Source: Glebionis coronaria (Eukaryota; Streptophyta; Magnoliopsida; Asterales; Asteraceae). Taken from it: 64,000 nt of DNA. Made by a program: the position numbers and the translations under genes. The notes beneath the pieces were generated by a model, which saw nothing but the letters and a program-made list of their open reading frames with translations, was not told the DNA's origin and did no database searches. Location of the stretch: the NCBI GenBank assembly GCA_025667525.1, contig CM046875.1, forward strand, positions 290,327,147 to 290,391,146, in the 5' to 3' direction. Numbering within the stretch: position 1 is the first letter of the stretch; the number at the start of each line of letters is the position of its first letter. Below are positions 53,620 through 64,000 of this stretch, one piece after another.

Positions 53620-56600
53620 TCAAAGATAGCACCTTTTGAGATTGGAGATGTTCCATGTATGTTCGAGATCGCGGCCATCCATGTCACGTAACTTGTACAC
53701 GCCCAGTCCTAAGGCTTCCGTGACCTCATACGGTCCTTGCCACTTAGGACCCAGCTTTCCTGTACTCTCCACTCGACTTGTTTTGTTAGCACGATAGACA
53801 TAATCTCATGGTCGAAAAGAAACACCTTTAACCTTGGCATCATAATAAGCCTTCATTTTGGCCTTGGACTTGGCCTCATTGATAGCTGCTATCTCCCTTT
53901 TTTCGGCCAACAAATCCAAATTGATCCGGAGTTGCTCGTCGTTCGTGACGACATTAACCTCCGCTGTACAGATTGTAGGCATTCCTATTTCGGCTGGTAT
54001 AACAGCTTCAGTGCCGTAAGCCAATGCGAATGGAGTGTCCCCGTTGGCTGTTTTGATCATAGTCCTATGTGCCCATAGAACGTGTGGTAGTTCGTCCACC
54101 CATTTGGCACTTCGTTCCTCCAAGCGCGCCTTGATGCCATTTCCCAAGCTTCTATTTGCCCGTTCCACAATACCATTTTTCTGCGGGTTCTTAACAGACG
54201 CGAAGCGCCGTTTGATATTCAATGCTGCGCACCAGTCCTTAAACAGATTATCCGCGAACTGCTTTCCGTTGTCCGAGATGATCTCTCCTGGTAAGCCAAA
54301 GCGGCACACGATGTTCTCCCAAACAAACTTTTTAACTTGTTTCCCTGTGATGGATTTGACTGCCTTGGCCTCTATCCAACGTGTAAAGTAGTCCATTGCA
54401 ATCATCAAGAACTTGACTCCCCCCGCAGCTACAGGAAATGGTCCTGGAATGTCAATTCCCCACTTGTAGAATGGCCATGGGGATGTAATAGGTATAAGTT
54501 CCTGCTGTGGATGTCGCGACACTGGTATGTGCACCTGGCAATCACCGCACTTGCGAATCATGTCGCGTACGTCCCTATGCATGGTAGGCTAATAATATCC
54601 TGTGCGTAGGGCTCGAGCCACCACGGATCAAGGGCCCGCGTGCATTCTAGATAACCCTTTATGTATCTCACTGATCACGTAAGCGGCCTGACGTGGTCCC
54701 ACACACCGCAGCCACGGCTACAGGAAAAAGCGCTTATAAAGGATACCTTCTCGTAGCTCGAAGTGTTGTGACTTCCTTCTGATGCGCTGTGCCGCTTTTC
54801 CTCGTCCGGAAGGGTTTCATTAGTCAAATAGTTGACGATCGGGGTCATCTATGTAGGTCCGTCCTCCTCAACTATGGCAGCAACCTCCCCTTCTGTTATA
54901 GACTTTTCTTTAAGTATTTCCACCAAGACTTGCTTGGATAAGTGGGCGAAACTTGTAGACGCGATCTTGCTAAGAGCGTCCGCCTTCTTGTTCTCACCTC
55001 TTGGTACCTGCTTGATAGAAAACTTGCTGAAAGCCGCGATGAGTGACTTGAATTTCTCCAAGTATCTGACCATGTTATCCTCCTTAGCTATATATCCTCC
55101 CAGAATGTGGTTCTCGACAAGCCGCGAGTCCACGTAGGCCTCAAGGTTGCAGACTCCCATTCTGGCGGCGATTTTTAGCTTCATATTTTGCCTCATTATT
55201 GGTGGCTGTGAACTCAAAGCGAATGGCGTACGTAAACTCCATTTCCTCCGGATTCGTAAGGATGAGACCAGCTCCTGACCCATCCGTACACGAGGATCCA
55301 TCCGTGAATAGCACCCATGGTTCTGCTGGAGCTTCGTCTTGTTTTACGATTGGTCCTTCTTCATCCGGCTTCTCTATCAAGAAATCCGCCAAGATTTGGC
55401 CTTTAATAGCCGTCCTTGGTCTATAGTTTATGTTGTGTTCTCCCAATACAATGCTCCACTTTTGTAGCCTACCTGTCACATCCGGTCTAGATATGACTTG
55501 TTTTATTGGTTGGTCAGTAATGACTACAATTGGGTGCGCCTGAAAGTATCGGCGCAACAGTTTTGTAGCAAACACTAGTGCCAAAACCAATTTTTCCATA
55601 GAGGAGTAATTCAACTCCGGCCCTTGTAATGTTCTACTTATGATGTAGACAGGAGTTTGTACCGTGTCCCTATCCGTCATGAGTACCGCACTTATTGCTC
55701 CTTGTGTGGCTGATAGATACATAATGAGCTCCTCCTTTGGCCGGGGAGCTACTAGCATGGGGAGAGACGTGAGGTGTTGCTTGAGTTGACCAAAGGCTTC
55801 CTCAGTGTCCTTTGTCCACCGAAAGTTTCCCTTCTTAATGCACTTCTTGAGTGTTTTGAATAGGGGAAGTGACTTCTCTGTGGACTTTGATAAGAACTTG
55901 TTTAGCCCGACCAGCTTCCCATTTAAGGACTGTACCTCTTTCTGTGTCTGAGGGGATGGTAGCTGTATTACTACGTCTGTTTTTTTCTGGGAAAGGCTTA
56001 ATGCCATTTGGATCAATCATATATCTAAGGAACATTCCTTTCGTTGCCCCAAACATGCATTTCTTTGGATTTAGCTTCATATTAATCCTCCTCAATGTGT
56101 CAAACGTCTCTTGGACGTCTCAAAGAAGTGCATCCTCCGTATGACTTTTTATGACTAAGTCGTCCACATAGATCTCCAGGTTGCGGCCTATCTGCGAGTC
56201 AAAGGCTTTGTCCACAAGTCGCTGGTATGTTGCCGCGGCGTTCTTTAGTCTAAACGACATTTTTGTATAACAGTACACGCCTTGGCTAGTATTGAACGCC
56301 GTCTTCTATGCGTCCTCTTTCGCCATCTGGATCTGGTGGTATCCTTTATACGCGTCTAAGAAGCACTGAAAGGGATATCCGCATAGGGATTCCACCTTCC
56401 AGTCAATCTCCGGTAACGGGTAACAATCCTGTGGACAGGCTTTGTTCAAATCCGTGAAATCCACGCACATGCGCCAGCTTCCGTCATGCATTTTGACCAT
56501 GACTGGATTGGATAACCACTCGTGGTAGTATACCTCGGGCATGATACCTGCGTCCACTATTTTCTGTACCTCATCTAGTATCGCTTAGCTGCGTTCAGGT

Positions 56601-57174
56601 GCCTGACCGCGCTTCTTTTGCTTGACAGGTTGGTACCCCTGGCGGATCTGGAGCTTATGTTCTGCTATCGCGCGTGGTACGCCCGTCATATGCTGGAGCG
56701 TTCCCCCTATGGACACCTCTTGTTCCGGGTAATCAGGATGGATTGCCACCCCCCAATTGGGAGGTGTTGATCCATCCTTAGGTGGAACAGGTGGAACCGG
56801 TGTTGTCACGGCATGACACTCGGATGCTGGTACGATTGTATTGTAGATAGTGACAATTCCTCCCTCCACAGGGAATTTGATCATTCCTTGTGCCGTGGAA
56901 GGTACCGCCCGTATGGCCAGAATACCTGGTCTACCTATGATCCCATTGTATGGAGAGTGTGAGCGTATCATCATAAAGTTCATCCACGCAGTGGTGGAGT
57001 GCTCTTGATTCCCAATGGTTACAAGCAGACGCAGTTGCCCTATTGGCCAGATGGTGTCTCCACTAAAACCAATGAGCGGCGTCGTGGCCGGTACTAATTG
57101 GCTTTTTATTTCTTGTCGTAACTGTACAAAACAGTGTTCGTACAGTACTTCTGCTGATGACCCTCCATCCACAT
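53620..57174 (-). pseudogene. pol: Pol (protease to integrase) of element E, broken and cut by element D
   Basis: On the minus strand: protease piece (VDGGSSAEVLYEHCF, just inside the D junction), RT (DFTDLNKACPQDCYPLP, FLDAYKGYHQIQM), first RNase H (LSATQGAISAVL), second RNase H (WVLFTDGSSCTDGSGAGLIL), and integrase with GIDIPGPFPVA, IISDNGKQFAD and NGIVERANRSLGNGI. Stops and frameshifts occur near 56580, 56300, 56130, 56000, 55160, 54840 and 54600. Near 56700 a block between the protease and RT is deleted relative to B (IGGTLQHMTGVPR joins). The final residues are KRCYL as in A and B. Gag is outside the window, beyond D. Confidence 0.87.
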
Positions 57175-60014
57175 TGTAACACCTCATTTTGATAATGGAA
57201 TGTCACGCGTAATTATGGCGTGTCATCAAAGCATACAAGGGTAAATGTATAAAACATTACACGACCATAGGGATACCCGAAATCAAACATCGGTACCCAA
57301 ACCTAAGCCCAAAACATAATAAAGCAAAGGAAATGAATGAAAGACTAAACAAGCATAAGTGTATGAAGGCAAAAAGGAAAAGAAGTCTCTAGCAGCTTCC
57401 ATCCTATGCACGTCCTCCAAATGCTCGAGTCTTTCCTAGGGTACCTGTCGTTTTGGGACATGGAAAGGAAAGTAACAACTGAGCAAAACGCTCAGTGCAC
57501 GGATATAGACATAATATGAATAACTAAGCATAATAAAGACTTAATAGCAGCGGAAATGTATAAGTCCAGGAAAACCTGGAACATGTTCATAAAACTGGTT
57601 TTATAGTTTGAAAAGCCTTATGTTTATCTTATGAAAACTGTTTAATCATATTTTACCATTAGCCAATATAGGTCATGAAAATCCACCGTGCATGAATACT
57701 TGGAGGGGTGACCTCATCATGCAAATTAGAGGGGTTGCCTCTAATTTAATATACTGGTTTTTTGGTAGGAGGGATCAGCTCCTTGTGAAGGATGCAAGGC
57801 ACACACCACATTCAGCATAAAATCCTGACTGAAAACATGTAACTAGGATGCACCCATACGCCCCACATGATAAATATAATAATATGGCCAAAAGTTGAAG
57901 GGACGCCACGAGCAATCACTCCGCCGTGGTGAAGTCATAACATTGGTGCGTCCAATGTTATGGTTATGGTACCTCCATAACTAGGTGAAACTGGTCATGC
58001 ATGTATACGACTTTAGGTATTCTAATTAAAGATAAGCAATTCAAAAACATATAAAACAAATACTAGGAAAGCAATTGGCTGCATACGGGGAATCCTAATA
58101 AGGAAAGAATGTCCATACAGAAAGGACGGGAATCCATACCTTATGTCCAGTGAACGAAGAAGACGAACTGAGAGGAATCCTACTTCCGTATCACTAATGC
58201 TACATGAATACATACGTGAATAAGTATCTGACTACTAAATACGTAACTGGTTTATATCATGTCTAAGCTTATTTTATATGTTCTTATCATGTTTTACTGT
58301 TTTTAAGCCTTAAACTATGTTTATCTTATATTCTGTTTATACTGATTAAGTATTTCTGGTATTTCATGTATTATTATACTTACTGTGTAATAATAAGTAA
58401 CTTTCCAAAAATAGTAGGTTTCCTAAAATAGAAAGTTTACAAAAATAGAAAGTTACCAAAAATAGAAAGTTTCCTAAAATAGAAAGTTTCCAAAAATAGA
58501 ATGTTTCCAAAAATAGAAAGTTTCCAAAAATAGAAAGTTTACAAAAATAGATTTACTGCTAAAATAGATAAGTTTCTAAAAATAGAAAGTTTCTATAATT
58601 AGAAATAAGCTGGTTAAATAAGCCAAGTATATAAGCCTAAGTGTTTTCTTGATTATTTTCTAAGTCATATGATATAATATATAGTTTATTAATTATTTCA
58701 TGTAATTAAAATAAACTATAGGTTAAAATATTTAATTAAAGTATATCATTTTTTAATTAAATAAGTTAAATACTTAGGTTAAAACATGTATTATTATTTA
58801 TTAATAATATAACCTAAGTCATGTTAATTAATTAATTATAACCATGGTTTTTAAATAATAAATTAATTATAACTCTAAAATATAAAAATACTTAGGTTAA
58901 TAATTTCATGATTTTAATAATTAAAATAACCTAATTCATGTTATTAAATTAATCATGTCATGTTATTAATTTAATTTTAACATAAGATCATAGAAATAAA
59001 AATCTGAACATACACCGTGAACCGGATCTTGACTAAGAACCATGAACCGGACATGAAATCGACACCATACCCCGAACCAACTCGGGGTTACCCTTGTCTT
59101 GTTGCTACCATGGGACCCACACCAACCGACCGGGACCATATGGTCTCGGTGGTGGTCAAATGGCCAAACCGAGACCCTCTCGGGTTCGGTTTAGGCGCGG
59201 CCAAGAACAAACACCCCTTAAACATCCCTTTTGATTTAATCCAAACCCAAATTCATGTTAGATCTATGATTTAATTAGGTTTTATAAAAAACATAACATG
59301 TTCTTAATTATTTAAAAGATTAAATTAAAAGAAAAGGGTTTAAACGAATTACCGAATGCGTGGATCTAAAGAACGATGAACAAACACGAACACTAGTAAC
59401 AAATCCAAGATCCAAGATCAGTCAAACACCCCTTTGGTGTTGTTTGAAGGTGGCGGCCAAAAGAAACAAAAGAAGGAGGAGGAGAGCTTTTTAGGTTTTT
59501 GTGAAAATCCTCTGTAAAGTGAAAATGAGCTTTCCCTTAACCCCCTTCTTTTGTAAATTTTGATGGGCTTGGCCCATCCTCCTTCCTAATTTCGTGGCAT
59601 ATGGGCCCACATGGGGTAACCTGATCATTTTCCGTGTCAAATTAATAAGTGTGTTCTCGTGTTCGTGTTTTACGTGTTTGTTCGTGTTTATTTATGTTCG
59701 CGTTTTGTGTGTTCTCGTTAAATAATTACCGTGACCTAATATATTTATTTACGCTCGTAATAAATATATATATGTAATTAATAATAGTTCATGATTTAAT
59801 TACGTTCGTGATTTCATGATCGCATGTTCGTGATTAATTATTGTTTAAATAATTATTGCGTGTTCGTGCGTAATAAATACTTATCGTGTTCTAACACGTA
59901 CGTAATACGTAAAATCCTAACACGTAAACGTAATCGTACTATAAAAGGAAAGTTTTAATCTAGTACGTATGATGTTAAGGGTACTATTCATGATAAAAGC
60001 ATGCGGGTTTTACA
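57175..60014 (-). repeat. 3' LTR of element D
   Basis: Ends GCATGCGGGTTTTACA, then the PPT complement CTCTTCCCCCCTAAAAAG. It contains the 17-bp minisatellite (58399-58560) in shorter, more degenerate form. No gene. Confidence 0.88.
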
Positions 60015-63000
60015 ACTCTTCCCCCCTAAAAAGAATAATTCGTCCCCGAATTATAGGTAACCTAACTGAAAGAGAAACATACCTGAATCAAACTGAGAGG
60101 GTATGTAAGATAATTGAACGTGCGGGTTTCCTGGCAGAAGGAACGTTGAACGTGACATGTCTTGAAAGGACATGGAACGTGACGTGACTGAAAGGACATA
60201 TCTAATTGATAAGAGAAAAACGGATAAAAGTCCGGATGAACTTGTCCGTTTCCAAGTGGCCTCCCTCTTGGAACGGTTCCTTCAGAAGATCCTGACACAA
60301 ATGATAAATCTTGGTCCTCCTGACCTTGACTTGAAATACGAAGAAGTTCTTGGTTATCAACTTAAGGTAGATCCCCTAAATCGATCGAGGGGAAAAAAAT
60401 TAACGTGTAAGGGCAACTAAAACGTTACGATGCAAGACAATCTGACTAGACTGATAATTAGAAACGATGCGCGAGACATAAAGAAATGTAGTACGTGAAA
60501 ATTTTTGAACGTGATACGTGAAAAATTTTGAACGTGCTACGTGAAGATATGGCGAGTGTAGTATGAGTAAACATATCGTGATCCACGATACGTGTAACAT
60601 ATCTTGATCATGATATGAGAAACGTGGAATAAACATGACATGTGAAACATATCGTGATCATAGAATACAATGGTGGTAACGCCAAACGCTACAAGGTGAG
60701 ACGTGGAATATGACGTGAAGCGTCTATCTGATGATTGAGAGTTATACTAAACTTGGGTCTGGTCTCTCAAGTTCTTGCAAAACTTCCCAGAACAAAATGA
60801 ACGTAAAATCGTAAGCCCAGATACGAGCATGAACGTGAATAATGTCATGAACGCGAGCGCGAAAGCAAGTCGTGGAATTAGAATGAAGACGTGAAGTAAG
60901 TAAGGAGCACAATTGTGAATCTTTGTCTGACCCGATAACTGAGGGATTGCCAAGTGATCGGATGAACCTTTGTTGGAACATGACCGATCAATCTGTTGGT
61001 TCTGAAATCCCTGCGGATGTAAGGATTCTGCAGACTTGATCAAACTGTTTGTAATACCCAGATAGCATTATGCTTTTTCTGAGTTCGCGTTAATTTGCTA
61101 ACCAAAATCCGTGGAGATCTTGTCCCATTTTAATTCACAATTTCAGATGATGGAAACATCCCAGTTTGTTGGTGTCCTATCTTAACCTGTTGGTATGTCA
61201 GGTACCTAGATATGGACGTAACTGTATCTTGCTTCGTAGAACTTGATACATAGGAGTTTGCGAAACTCTGAGTCTCTGAATCTAGACTTCTCCTAGCGTA
61301 GGATTTTCTAGAACACCTAATGTAGTGTAGGGTTCTCTCCTTTACGCATAAGCTGATTCATGGTAAGATTAACCATAGAAACCCATGTGATTCAGTGTGT
61401 CACTGTAATAAAACAGAATTGATATTGGAAAAATTTCCAGGGTAAAATTTCTCTTGTCATAGAATTTGCAACATAGTGCAGATATAGGCTTAGAGGAAAT
61501 CAGGTTATCCTCAATGAAAACACTGATGAATTTGCTATGAGTTCATGGAAACTCATTCTTGTAATGTCGTTGGAGCATTGATGAGACTAATTTAAAATCA
61601 TAAATCTAGCATGACCGAGTCGTGAACGAATAGCAGTCATGGACATGTCCTGCTTTTCCACTCGTCACTGTTGGCAGCATGATCATGAGTTCGATCTTGG
61701 AAAAGTGATTAACACTATACGGTTGATTGGACATGTCGTTGATACGTGGAGGAGAATAACGGTCATGAATGGTGATTTGTTTAAGTCGACGGTAGTCGAC
61801 ACATAATCTCATGATACCATCCTTCTCCTTGTAGGTTCTTCTGGAATATATAGGAAGACTTGGAATAATCAACTGTCTATGCGTAAAAGAATTAAGTGGT
61901 CGTGTCTTACTGATAGCTAGAAAATTTTAGCGACCATGGCTAACAACGCACATGCTTGTAAGCATAGATAATTTGTACAGATTTTCCTGATGGAAAATCA
62001 AGCTGAATGTATTCAGGAGCCTGAACATTACTGTACATAATTATGAATCATAGGATAAAATTCATCTCGTGTCTGTCCAAGGAAATGCGTTAGCAGTTTG
62101 GATCTCATCATTAAGCTGAAGGAAAACCTTCGTATACGTGGAAATACGAAAGGCGTCCTTCATGGTCATGAATATATGAAATATGGTGAGAGAAATGAAA
62201 GTGACATCGGCAACGTGACAGTTCTCACTGATGTGCCAGTAATGGTATTGAAATTCTTGTGGCCTGATTAATACATGGCACAACCAAATGGATATACCCT
62301 TGGAGGGTACCCTGAATTTCTTAGAAATGTTCCATAATTAGACGTGAGTCATGTGTCCTGATTCTTGTCATGAGAAATGTAAGCGTGACATATGTCTTGA
62401 CTGGTGTCTTGACATGTGTCTTCAGAAAGTATACGTGAGACATGTTTCTTGACATGTGTCTCGAGATGTAAAACAATAGAACTATAATATTAGGTTATTA
62501 TGCCAGACTTGGCGGATCGGTTGGACTACTGATCCTTTGTATGTCTGATCACCTCCGCGGCCGGAGCCTCGGTTGCGATTTCTAGGATAGTTGCTGTCAT
62601 AGTAGTGGTTACTATCGTTCTGTCTGTCAGTTCCATGATGGTCATTCTCATGACCGTGATTCATGTAACTATTCAGCTGAGTGGCCGGCTGGTACCGGTT
62701 TGCACTCATATGACTGAAATGACAACTGAATGACGTGTGACATATAACTAAGAATTTGGGACAATGATTGATAAAATCGTCTGATGGTGAAGTATCTTCT
62801 CGTCCAATAGCTTTGCTCTGACGCCTTTGTCTTCGTCTCTTAGGATCTCCAGGTTGTGAACAGCATCCGCATCTCGTAGCGTCTCCGAACGTCAGTAGCA
62901 TCAACCTTTAGTAACATCTACCAGTTATGAGCGGCATCAACAATCTTGTAGAATATCAGCAATTGAAAATACGCCTTAGGTGATTCAGAATCGACTAGTG

Positions 63001-63848
63001 AATACTCGTGAAGTATTGCAAGTGAAATACACACGGATTAAGGTACGTGTAATACACATAAAAATACGGTACGTGGAGTACACGTGGAATGCACATGAAA
63101 TGATCGGTATGGGGTCGATCATTTATCATGATCTAAAAAAGTATATCGGTTAAACGGTTAGGAAAACCATCATGATAACCTGGCAATGCCAGTATATACC
63201 TCACTCTGGTTGCATAGAGAAACGCTAAAGTATGGTTACACAAAATTCAACGATGATTTTCCTGACAGCATGATCAATGAAAACAAACCATGACTATCAT
63301 GAAAGCAAAATTCAATGAAATCCAACAATGGCTTGCATGAAAGCATAAATAACAAAAGAGGCGTAAGACGTAATCGACATGAAGACGTAATCAACATGAA
63401 GACGGAATTATCATGAAGGAACATAAAACGATCTATCATAAAGGAGTGTATAACATAATCAGCATGAAACCGAAGTTAACCATGATAGTATGAAAACATA
63501 CTTGACATAAAAACATAGTAACTTATGAGGGGACATGAAAAAAAAATTTATGCCAGTAAATCATGAGAAAAATTTTATGCATGAAAAACAGTGCATGAAT
63601 GCGTAATGTAGTTTATAAAAACCTCTATATGTACGAGGGGACGCCTATGGCTCGGTCCCAAAGATAAAAGTTTCGATAAAAACACATGCGACTAAATAGG
63701 GCCAGTCCTGTACCAACCATTACTTAGTCATAATCCCTGCAACAATGATACATGAAACATAAATAAATGAAACTTATCTGTCAAAACTTATCAGAAAAAA
63801 TTTTATGTGACTAATTATGAACTATTAGGGTTAAGTCCACATAGCCAC
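60015..63848 (-). pseudogene. Decayed interior of element D
   Basis: Aligns with 42016-45990 of C with many small indels. The RT fragment at 61606-61872 reads slightly further than in C (KEKDGIMRLCVDYRRL, RYSPPRINDMSNQ, FSKIELM). The N/H/G-rich fragment is at about 62482-62904. Both share with C the same loss of homology after FSKIELM, so the damage predates the split of C and D. Confidence 0.7.
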
Positions 63849-64000
63849 TGATGAGATGGCATTTATACATGATCTCATCGTTCTTTTTGGGCTTTAAATG
63901 CACTAAAATGTCATAAAATACCATATATATGCTTGTGTTTGTTTACTTGTGTATTTTAGGTATGGATATCGTGAAAAAGACAAAAGATCACAAGATACAA
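63849..64000. other. Start of another LTR-like element (right end outside window)
   Basis: Homology between D and C stops after GCCAC (63844-63848), where TGATGAGATGGC begins. The sequence contains GATGAGAT...ATCTCATC as a near-terminal inverted repeat and an AAAAAGACAAAAGA stretch like the one in G's repeat. Consistent with the start of an Athila-like LTR, but too short to prove. Confidence 0.4.

Larger units (their letters stand above)
38510..57174 (-). mobile_element. Element E: diverged Tat/Retand-like element, interrupted by C and D
   Basis: Left (3') LTR in two pieces (38510-39014 and 49286-49365), then an antisense gene (49952-52892) and the minus-strand pol end (57174-53620). Same gene order as A and B but clearly diverged. 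C split its LTR at TTATT. D cut its protease region at 57174, and the rest lies outside the window. Confidence 0.88.
57175..63848 (-). mobile_element. Element D: relative of element C, 3' LTR and most of interior
   Basis: Starts TGTAACACCTC at 57175, with expected TSD CACAT (57170-57174). LTR 57175-60014 (2840 bases) is alignable throughout to C's LTR but clearly diverged. The interior (60015-63848) follows C's interior. It is cut at 63848 by another insertion, so its 5' LTR is not in view. Confidence 0.88.

Noticed and set aside
1..64000. Host protein-coding genes, tRNA or rRNA genes
   Set aside because: Reading all frames, I found only retroelement domains. No cloverleaf-type tRNA or rRNA sequence was recognised; tRNA-like bases are limited to primer-binding sites.

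Overview
This window is plant nuclear heterochromatin: 64 kb of nested LTR retrotransposons with no host gene that I can support. Plant-only Ty3/gypsy lineages are present (Athila, Tat/Retand-like, and a chromovirus resembling Tekay/Del), with G-box/TATA promoters and short GT-AG introns. A eudicot is likely. Asteraceae is my guess from the general look of the Athila gag and the extra Tat ORF, and is not proven here.

Layout. (1) 1-2854: the end of an Athila-type LTR and a primer-binding site. (2) 2864-37929: an old Athila-like element, here called G, bounded by 1.7-kb direct repeats. It has gag and protease, but an acidic reading frame sits where RT-RNase H-integrase should be. (3) Inside G, at target site GTCGT, sits a Tat/Retand-like element A (left LTR 14601, right LTR ending 35595). 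(4) A 5.17-kb segment covering the 3' part of G and the left part of A is tandemly duplicated (about 6992-12164 and 12165-17339). (5) A is split at TGTAC by a younger relative, B (18930-29831), which is nearly intact. (6) 37930-38509 is unassigned. (7) From 38510 lies a third Tat-like element, E. Its LTR is split at TTATT by C (39015-49280), a chromovirus-like element with 3.0-kb LTRs and a decayed interior. (8) E's pol is cut at 57174 by D, a relative of C, which runs to 63848. (9) At 63849 another LTR-like sequence starts.

How the genes work together. The Tat-like elements A, B and E carry two convergent transcription units. On the minus strand, gag-protease-RT-dual RNase H-integrase starts from a TATA box in the right-hand LTR. 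On the plus strand, between the 3' LTR and the end of pol, lies a four-exon gene. It has its own promoter (inverted repeat, GACACGTGTC, TATA box) and in B encodes about 818 residues: a 'putative gypsy type transposon' domain, an acidic stretch, a basic NLS-like patch and a long coiled coil. Its introns lie antisense to the genomic RNA and so would survive retrotransposition. Between the convergent genes lies a hairpin whose stem carries a compensatory base-pair change in E relative to A and B.

Relative ages from by-eye LTR differences: G oldest; A about 3-4%; the tandem duplication about 1%; B and C about 0.5%. All coding units carry at least one lesion. B is closest to intact, with one stop in the antisense gene and one frameshift between RNase H and integrase. 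Family calls rest on recognised motifs only; no database search was run.
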